Source: Chromatiaceae bacterium (GTDB lineage Bacteria; Pseudomonadota; Gammaproteobacteria; SZUA-140). From it: a stretch of 39,122 nucleotides of DNA. The notes under the pieces were generated by a model that was not told where the DNA came from, searched no databases, and saw only the letters and a program-made list of their open reading frames with translations. The stretch covers positions 1 to 39,122 of the forward strand of contig QIJH01000102.1 of NCBI GenBank assembly GCA_003232725.1. The letters are read 5' to 3'. The translations under genes and the position numbers were made by a program. This document shows, piece by piece, positions 33,637-39,122 of this stretch; the first letter of the stretch is position 1; every line of letters starts with the position of its first letter.

Positions 33637-34782
33637 TTAAGCCAGGTCTAGCATTTTATCTATCTTTTTAAAGGCTAAATCGAGTTGCGCCAGCGGTGTG
33701 TAATAGTGTGGTGAAAAGCGAATGCCGCCGCCGCGCTGTGCACAGATCACCTCTTCGCGCATCAGCTGTTGATAGAGTGCCTGTTGGCTCACGCCTGCGG
33801 CATGGAAGGTGACAATGCCGCCATAACGTCCAGCTTCTGTCGGGGTGAGCAGTGTCAACTTTGGGGTGTCATTAATGATCTGCATCATATGTTCACTCCG
33901 TTCTAATACTAGCATTTCGATTGCCTCAACACCTGTTGCCAGTATTAACCCCATTGCAGCATTGAGCGCGTGGATCGCGAGCATGTTGGGGCTACCGCAT
34001 TCAAAGCGGCGCGCGCTATGTGCGGGCTGCCATGCTTTGGTATCGTAGTCACCAATGGCTTCAACCATATGCCAGCCGTATTGATGTAGTTTTAGCTGCT
34101 CACGCAGTTCGGCGCGGCAGTAAAAGAGTGCTAGCCCTTCTGGGCCGAGCATCCATTTGTGGCCATCGGCCATCACAAAATCCGCTGCTATCGCCTGTGC
34201 ATCAAATGGTATCGCGCCGAGGCTCTGGATCGCATCGACACAGAATAAAATATCATTGGCGCGGCAGTGATGGCCGAGTGAGGCCAGATCCATCTTGAGG
34301 CCACTGGCGTACTGAATGGAGCTAATGGTTAACAGGCGGGTGTTGCTATCTATTGCATTGATCAATGCCTGCTCTGGGGTAAGCGCTGAGTTGAGATCGA
34401 CTTCGCGCAGCTCAACCCCATATTGTCTGAGTGACTGCCACACAATGCGATTGGAGGGGAACTCCTGATCGCTGGTAACGATGTTGTCGCCTGCTTGCCA
34501 GTCGATACCGTAGGCGAGCACAGAGAGTGCCTCGGAGGTGTTTTTTAACAGTGCAATATCATCGGGCGATGGCGCGTTGATCAGGTGTGCAAGGCGCTGG
34601 CGCAGTTTTATTTCAGTGCCGATCCAGCGTGGGTAATGCTGAGCACCCATTTGTGTGTTTTGTGCAGCAAACTCACTCACAGCGGTAGCGACGCAGCGTG
34701 GCCATGGGGCGACAGCGGCGTGGTTGAGATAGGTGAGTTGCGCAATGTGTGGAAACTCATCGTTGTTGATTGACTCGCTCAT
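33637..34782 (-). CDS. Class V PLP aminotransferase (cysteine desulfurase/kynureninase-like)
   Basis: The 381-residue protein has the class V fold: YLNHAAVAPWP at the start, NTSEALSVLAYGIDW, LLTISSIQYASGLKMDL, CVDAIQSLGAIPFD with the PLP Asp, and DGHKWMLGPEGLALFY with the Schiff-base Lys. The typical SufS/NifS catalytic Cys loop is not seen in the middle, so it may be an aminotransferase or lyase and not a desulfurase. It is convergent with the lipoprotein gene, only 11 bases apart. The substrate is unknown. A MITE lies 100 bases upstream. Confidence 0.8.
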   Translation of the reverse strand: MSESINNDEFPHIAQLTYLNHAAVAPWPRCVATAVSEFAAQNTQMGAQHYPRWIGTEIKLRQRLAHLINAPSPDDIALLKNTSEALSVLAYGIDWQAGDNIVTSDQEFPSNRIVWQSLRQYGVELREVDLNSALTPEQALINAIDSNTRLLTISSIQYASGLKMDLASLGHHCRANDILFCVDAIQSLGAIPFDAQAIAADFVMADGHKWMLGPEGLALFYCRAELREQLKLHQYGWHMVEAIGDYDTKAWQPAHSARRFECGSPNMLAIHALNAAMGLILATGVEAIEMLVLERSEHMMQIINDTPKLTLLTPTEAGRYGGIVTFHAAGVSQQALYQQLMREEVICAQRGGGIRFSPHYYTPLAQLDLAFKKIDKMLDLA

Positions 34783-34884
34783 CTCTGTTCCCGTTTGTTA
34801 GAGTCTGTTGATAGCAGTACGATATCGCAAGCAAACCACCGTTGCGACTTAATTTCAGCGTCGGATGTTCATGGTGTAAACTAC

Positions 34885-35152
34885 TAGGGTCTGTTGGCGT
34901 TTCATTTTCACCACTGTTGCGCCTGAAAAATCGCCAATCAAGGCGCGAGGAGAGCGGTTTGGTCACTCCCAATGAACGATGAGCAACACCGAGTGGCGTT
35001 TTTTCAGGCGCAAGCCGAAGGGCTGGGTCGCTTTTTTCGCCCTACTGCGTTGTCAGGTGCTTATGTAGAATGACGACACTACGCTTCTTCCGCCTGGTAG
35101 GACGAAAAAAGCGACTCCAGCAGTGATGAAAATGAAACGTCAACAGACCCTA
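34885..35152. mobile_element. 264-bp IS630-like MITE flanked by TA
   Basis: The outer ends are GGGTCTGTTGGCGTTTCATT (34887) and its inverse AATGAAACGTCAACAGACCC (ends 35150); about 28 of 30 bases match over the terminal repeats. TA directly flanks both ends, the target duplication of IS630/Tc1-mariner elements. Inside are two further inverted pairs: GCGCCTGAAAAATCGCC with GGCGTTTTTTCAGGCGC, and GGGTCGCTTTTTTCGCC with the CGAAAAAAGCGACTCC arm. No transposase fits. It sits between the aminotransferase and gnd promoters. Confidence 0.85.
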
Positions 35153-35212
35153 GGATTAGATCTTCAGTGCATTGAGTTGTGAACATCGTTAATGTCAGAT
35201 AAGGAAATTTTA

Positions 35213-36637
35213 ATGAAAAAAGCAGATATCGGCCTCATCGGATTGGCTGTCATGGGCCAAAATCTTGTGTTAAATATGGCGGATAACGGTTTTAAAGTGG
35301 CTGTTTATAATCGTTCTGCTCAAAAAACAGATGACTTTATAGCGGGTGAGGCAAAGGACAGATCGATTGTGGGTACAAAAGGGATAAAGGCGTTCTGTGA
35401 TAGTCTCTCTTCGCCGCGCAAAGTGATGTTGATGGTGAAGGCGGGTGAGGTGGTGGATCACTTTATTGAACTGCTGATGCCACACCTTGATAAAGGTGAT
35501 GTAGTGATTGATGGCGGTAATTCACTTTTCTCAGATACCCAGCGCAGAACGGTTAGCTGTGAAGCGAAAGGTATCCTGTTTTTAGGGATTGGCGTATCAG
35601 GGGGTGAAGAGGGCGCGCGTTTAGGGCCATCCATTATGCCGGGTGGCAATCAAAAAGGGTGGGGGCTGGTTAAGGGTATTTTTCAGGCGATTGCAGCGAG
35701 GGTTGAGCAAGATATCTGTTGCCAGTGGGTCGGCGAAGGTGGTGCGGGTCATTATGTGAAGATGGTTCACAATGGTATTGAGTATGGCGACATGCAGTTA
35801 ATCTGCGAGGCGTACCATATTCTACGTGATGTGTTGCAGCTTGAACCCGTGGAACTGGCCGGGATTTTTAATGAATGGAACCAGGGGGATCTCAACTCTT
35901 ATCTGATTGAGATTACCGCGGATATCTTAAAGGCACAGGAAAATGGTGAGTGGCTGGGTGATAAAGTACTGGATACAGCGGGCCAGAAAGGCACCGGCAA
36001 GTGGACCGGCATCAATGCGCTGGAAATGGGTGTTCCACTGACGCTGATTGGCGAAGCGGTATTTGCGCGTTATCTCTCTTCGCTTAAAGAGACTCGTATT
36101 GAGGCAGCAAAGACCTTTGCGGCACCCGCGTATGAGCTTGATATCGATAAGGCCGACTTGATTGAGGCGGTACGCGACGCGCTCTTCGCATCAAAAATCA
36201 TCTCTTATACGCAGGGCTTTATGTTGATGAAAGCAGCAGCGAGCCAGTATCAGTGGAACCTGGCCTATGGTGATATCGCGCTGATGTGGCGCGGTGGTTG
36301 TATTATCCGCAGTCAATTCCTGGGCGATATTAAAGCGGCTTATGATAATAACCCTGAACTGGAAAACCTGCTGTTGGATGGCTACTTTCAAAATGCAATC
36401 GTTAAAGCGCAGGATGGCTGGCGAAAGGCATTGGTGACAGCCGTTCAGGCGGGTGTGCCGGTACCGGCGATGTCATCGGCACTCTCTTTTTACGACGGCT
36501 TTCGCACTGAAAAATTGCCGGCTAATCTGCTTCAGGCACAGCGGGATTATTTTGGTGCACACACCTATGAGCGAACCGATAAGCCTCGCGGTGAGTTTTT
36601 TCATTCTGACTGGAAGCAACTGGCGAAGCCGGATTGA
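35213..36637 (+). CDS. gnd: 6-phosphogluconate dehydrogenase (decarboxylating)
   Basis: The 474-residue protein starts ADIGLIGLAVMGQNLVLNMADNG (NADP-binding Rossmann fold) and has GISGGEEGARLGPSIMPGG-like and GAGHYVKMVHNGIEYGDMQ segments with the catalytic Lys and the substrate-binding His-Asn. It oxidises 6-phosphogluconate to ribulose-5-phosphate and CO2 in the pentose phosphate pathway. The C-terminal HTYERTD closes the substrate site. ATG 35213 is chosen because AAGGA is eight bases upstream; ATG 35192 has no site. The stop is 24 bases from the convergent OmpA gene. Confidence 0.95.
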   Translation: MKKADIGLIGLAVMGQNLVLNMADNGFKVAVYNRSAQKTDDFIAGEAKDRSIVGTKGIKAFCDSLSSPRKVMLMVKAGEVVDHFIELLMPHLDKGDVVIDGGNSLFSDTQRRTVSCEAKGILFLGIGVSGGEEGARLGPSIMPGGNQKGWGLVKGIFQAIAARVEQDICCQWVGEGGAGHYVKMVHNGIEYGDMQLICEAYHILRDVLQLEPVELAGIFNEWNQGDLNSYLIEITADILKAQENGEWLGDKVLDTAGQKGTGKWTGINALEMGVPLTLIGEAVFARYLSSLKETRIEAAKTFAAPAYELDIDKADLIEAVRDALFASKIISYTQGFMLMKAAASQYQWNLAYGDIALMWRGGCIIRSQFLGDIKAAYDNNPELENLLLDGYFQNAIVKAQDGWRKALVTAVQAGVPVPAMSSALSFYDGFRTEKLPANLLQAQRDYFGAHTYERTDKPRGEFFHSDWKQLAKPD

Positions 36638-36661
36638 TCGTTAAGTGGCTGACAGTACGCT

Positions 36662-37270
36662 TCATTTTTGAATCAGATATAACTCAACGCGGCGATTGCG
36701 TTTGCGGCCGTTAATGGTCCAGTGCTCATCTGTCGGGCGTCCTTCCCCCCAGCTAACGGTATGCATCAGCAGTGTGGGTACGCCGATGTGGCGGAGGTAT
36801 TCACGCACCACAAAGGCGCGTTTGGCAGAGAGTTGAGCGTTGTAATGGTCGCTGGCTATTTTGTCGGCAAAGCCATTGATCAGCAGGCGTTCGGCGGCCT
36901 CGTTACCTTGCAGATAAGCGCCGATATCATTGAGAATCAATTTTGCTTTGTTATCGAGAGCAGTACCGTTATGAGCGAATAGCACGCTATTCAGGGTGAC
37001 GAACTCAATTGGCCTTTCTCGCGGGGTGAAAATGTCGATATTGGGGCGGATGGTCGGTTTGATGGTGTCGGGCAGACTGGTTTCGACTGAGCTGTTTTCT
37101 GTCACTGATGTGATGCCGGCTGTGCTGTTCGTTTCAAATGGGACACTTTCAAGTGGTGCTTCAGCCACGATTACGACCAGTTTTTTGTCACCAGCGGCGT
37201 TCAGCGGGAGTAAAATAGCGGCAATCAGCGCGCTGTTTTTAAGCCATTTTAGTACTTTATCCTGCTTCAT
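36662..37270 (-). CDS. OmpA-family peptidoglycan-binding protein
   Basis: The 202-residue protein has a signal peptide ([14 protein letters not shown]), a Pro/Ser/Thr-rich linker (about 40-85) and a C-terminal OmpA domain: [49 protein letters not shown] with the Asp and Arg that hold diaminopimelate, and [13 protein letters not shown]. It probably links an envelope structure to the cell wall. There is no N-terminal barrel or lipobox. It is transcribed away from mtnA with a shared upstream region. Confidence 0.8.
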   Translation of the reverse strand: MKQDKVLKWLKNSALIAAILLPLNAAGDKKLVVIVAEAPLESVPFETNSTAGITSVTENSSVETSLPDTIKPTIRPNIDIFTPRERPIEFVTLNSVLFAHNGTALDNKAKLILNDIGAYLQGNEAAERLLINGFADKIASDHYNAQLSAKRAFVVREYLRHIGVPTLLMHTVSWGEGRPTDEHWTINGRKRNRRVELYLIQK

Positions 37271-37391
37271 AATTGAAATATCGGCCGCCTGTGGGGTGGC
37301 CTTAACATCATTTGGACTATCTAGGGTAAGATGGCGCTGCTGGTTTTATTGGCAAAATTTATCGATAATTTTTGGTGTTGGAGTAATGGGG

Positions 37392-38435
37392 ATGTCGCAA
37401 CAGATCGATCAGGTTCGGGCCGTTATTTGGCAAGAGGGTGAGTTAAAACTGCTGGATCAGCGCCTGCTGCCACTGCAGCAGCGTTATATCGCATGTGAAG
37501 ATGTTATGGCGGTCGCTGATGGTATTCGAGATATGGTAGTGCGCGGCGCACCCGCGATCGGTGTGGCGGCGGGTTATGGCGTAGCGATTGCGGTTGCGGC
37601 GTGTTATAAGGCAAACCCGAATGGCTGGCGGCAGGCACTTGAGGCCGATTTGACGCGGCTGGCGGAAGCGCGCCCCACCGCTGTTAATCTCTGCTGGGCG
37701 ATCAAGCGGATGCGGGCAGTGATTACCACGCTTGAGGGTGATCCGCGCCAGGCAGTGATCGATGAGGCGTGCCGCATCGATGCTGAAGACCTGGCGGCCA
37801 ATCACAGGATGGGTGAACTGGGCGCGGCATTGATCGAGCAGCGCTGTGCGTTGATGACTCACTGTAATGCGGGCGCGCTGGCGACGGCGGGTTACGGTAC
37901 CGCACTGGGGGTGATTCGTGCCGCACATGCTGCCGATAAGGTGAGCCAGGTCTACGCCGATGAAACACGCCCATGGATGCAGGGGTCGCGCCTCACTGCG
38001 TGGGAGCTGCTGCAGGATGGCATTCCGGTCACGCTGCTGGCCGATGGTGCCGCCGCGCATCTCATGAAGCAGGGTGAAGTGAAGTGGTTGATTGTCGGTG
38101 CTGACCGAATTGCGGCGAATGGTGATGTGGCGAATAAAATTGGCACCTATCACGCGGCGATCAGTGCGCGTCATCATGGTGTCAAAGTGATGGTGGTGGC
38201 GCCGACCTCAACCATTGATATGTCGCTTGAAACGGGTGAGCAGATTCCGCTTGAGGTACGTAGCGAGGAAGAACTGCTGGCGTTTAATGGCCAGCAGGTG
38301 GCAGCAAGCGGTGCAAAGGCGTGGAACCCCGTCTTTGATGTGACCCCTGCTGGCCTGGTCGATGCGATTGTGACAGAGCGCGGCGTGGTACTGCAGCCCA
38401 ATATGGAAAAAATGGCGGTGTTGATGGCTGGCTAA
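37392..38435 (+). CDS. mtnA: S-methyl-5-thioribose-1-phosphate isomerase
   Basis: The 347-residue protein has [14 protein letters not shown], the catalytic Cys158 in [20 protein letters not shown] and Asp238 in [19 protein letters not shown]. It isomerises methylthioribose-1-phosphate in methionine salvage. ATG 37392 is chosen, with GGAG eight bases upstream; a nearby ATG at 37386 is too close to that site and the long frame from 36996 is an artefact over the OmpA gene. Other salvage genes are not in view. A related eIF2B-like role is excluded by the catalytic residues. Confidence 0.93.
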   Translation: MSQQIDQVRAVIWQEGELKLLDQRLLPLQQRYIACEDVMAVADGIRDMVVRGAPAIGVAAGYGVAIAVAACYKANPNGWRQALEADLTRLAEARPTAVNLCWAIKRMRAVITTLEGDPRQAVIDEACRIDAEDLAANHRMGELGAALIEQRCALMTHCNAGALATAGYGTALGVIRAAHAADKVSQVYADETRPWMQGSRLTAWELLQDGIPVTLLADGAAAHLMKQGEVKWLIVGADRIAANGDVANKIGTYHAAISARHHGVKVMVVAPTSTIDMSLETGEQIPLEVRSEEELLAFNGQQVAASGAKAWNPVFDVTPAGLVDAIVTERGVVLQPNMEKMAVLMAG

Positions 38436-38506
38436 CGGTTTGAGTGGCGCCTTGAATGGCATGTGTGCGTGAATAATTTTGTAGATCGTTTAATGGAGTC
38501 ATAACC

Positions 38507-39122
38507 ATGAGTGCTGAGGTGTCCGACTGGCGAGCGCACTTTGTTGCGATACGCAGTAATAAAGTTTTTGAGATGGCCGTGGTGGCCATTATTATCCTCT
38601 CGGCGATGATGATTGGTGCCACCACTTACGACATTGCCCCGCACTGGATGAGCGTGTTGCAGGGGTTTGATGTTGCCGTCACGGTTTTCTTTTTGATTGA
38701 GTTGGTGATTCGTATGGTGGCGGAGAAACGCCTGCGTGACTTTTTCAAAAAAGGTTGGAATATCTTCGATTTTGTGATTGTGACGGCAAGTCTGATACCG
38801 ATCGATGAGAGTGAACTGGTGTTGTTGGCGCGCCTGTTGCGTATTTTCCGCATGTTACGCCTGGTCTCAATGGTGCCAGAGATGCGTATCTTGATGGATG
38901 CGCTGGTTAAGGCAATTCCACGTATCGGTTATGTGGTGATGTTGATGTTTATTATCTTCTACATCTACGGTGCGATTGGCAGCTTCCTGTTTGAGAAGAT
39001 CAACCCGGTTTTATGGGGTGACATTAGCATCTCGATGTTAACGCTATTCCGCGTGGCGACCTTTGAAGACTGGACCGACGTGATGTATGAGACGATGGAG
39101 GTCTTCCCGTTTAGCTGGGTCT
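38507..39122 (+). CDS. Voltage-gated cation channel (NavBac type), 3' end outside window
   Basis: The reading frame from ATG 38507 (GGAG nine bases upstream) stays open to the window end, giving 205 residues. Helices S1 to S3 are visible, then the S4 sensor LLARLLRIFRMLRLV with Arg109, 112, 115 and 118 spaced every three residues, S5, and the pore loop with TFEDWTD (185-191). S6 is cut off. This is a single-domain tetrameric channel of the NaChBac/NavAb class. Its filter is more acidic than the sodium-type TLESWS and close to calcium-selective filters made by engineering NavAb, so calcium permeation is possible. Confidence 0.85.
   Translation, partial: MSAEVSDWRAHFVAIRSNKVFEMAVVAIIILSAMMIGATTYDIAPHWMSVLQGFDVAVTVFFLIELVIRMVAEKRLRDFFKKGWNIFDFVIVTASLIPIDESELVLLARLLRIFRMLRLVSMVPEMRILMDALVKAIPRIGYVVMLMFIIFYIYGAIGSFLFEKINPVLWGDISISMLTLFRVATFEDWTDVMYETMEVFPFSWV

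Noticed and set aside
36996-37391. N-terminal extension of the mtnA frame
   Set aside because: It overlaps the OmpA-family gene on the other strand and has no ribosome-binding site; homology begins only after ATG 37392.
37443-38177. Long open frame on the minus strand opposite mtnA (244 codons)
   Set aside because: It lies entirely within mtnA, which is well supported by catalytic motifs, and it has an Arg-, Thr- and His-rich unnatural composition with no recognised domain.

Overview
The window looks like a chromosomal segment of a gammaproteobacterium with a respiratory, periplasm-rich lifestyle. This is judged from protein family types only (argD-argF pair, Fe-type SodB, cytochrome c4, exosortase-A-type exopolysaccharide genes, XrtA-locus ATPase); no rRNA or tRNA gene is present to place it more exactly. 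By eye, the left third, especially about 5.3-8.7 kb, is more AT-rich than the right third, which fits an accessory polysaccharide island beside core genes.

Region 1 (1-14.8 kb) is part of an exopolysaccharide locus of the kind linked to exosortase A. It has a DUF1839 protein cut by the window edge, a cytoplasmic GH2 glycosidase, a tandem alpha/beta hydrolase with non-serine nucleophile elbows, a methyltransferase, a truncated acyltransferase, a formyltransferase, a CelD/FemAB-like acyltransferase (opposite strand), a lipoprotein with a methyltransferase fold, a sulfotransferase, a membrane GT2, a DegT-type sugar aminotransferase, a fibronectin-III lipoprotein and an XrtA-locus ATPase. The aminotransferase plus formyltransferase suggest a formamido sugar, and the sulfotransferase suggests sulfation. 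The exosortase itself is not in view. Short elements without transposases sit among these genes.

Region 2 (14.8-22.7 kb) holds a 304-bp MITE with terminal inverted repeats and a target duplication, a decayed transposon-gene fragment, a cytochrome c4 gene apparently frameshifted in a G7 tract of its signal peptide, an iron-type ABC ATPase, argF, argD with a terminator-like hairpin between promoter and start codon, a double cNMP-rhodanese protein, a NUDIX hydrolase and sodB.

Region 3 (22.8-31.4 kb) holds an orphan HyuB, a minimal SET-domain protein, a four-gene set (MarR regulator, RND/MMPL exporter, LolA-like protein, DUF1302-type outer membrane protein) that reads as an envelope lipid-export system, and a di-haem cytochrome c peroxidase.

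Region 4 (31.8-39.1 kb) holds a lipoprotein with CBM96/DNRLRE-like and PL14-like parts, a class V aminotransferase, a 264-bp IS630-like MITE with nested hairpins, gnd, an OmpA-domain protein, mtnA, and the start of a voltage-gated cation channel with an acidic TFEDWTD selectivity filter. No rRNA, tRNA, CRISPR array, complete insertion sequence or replication origin was found. The strongest leads are the cytochrome c4 G-tract frameshift, the argD leader hairpin, the MITEs, the heptamer array and the channel filter; no single locus stands out as a wholly new system.
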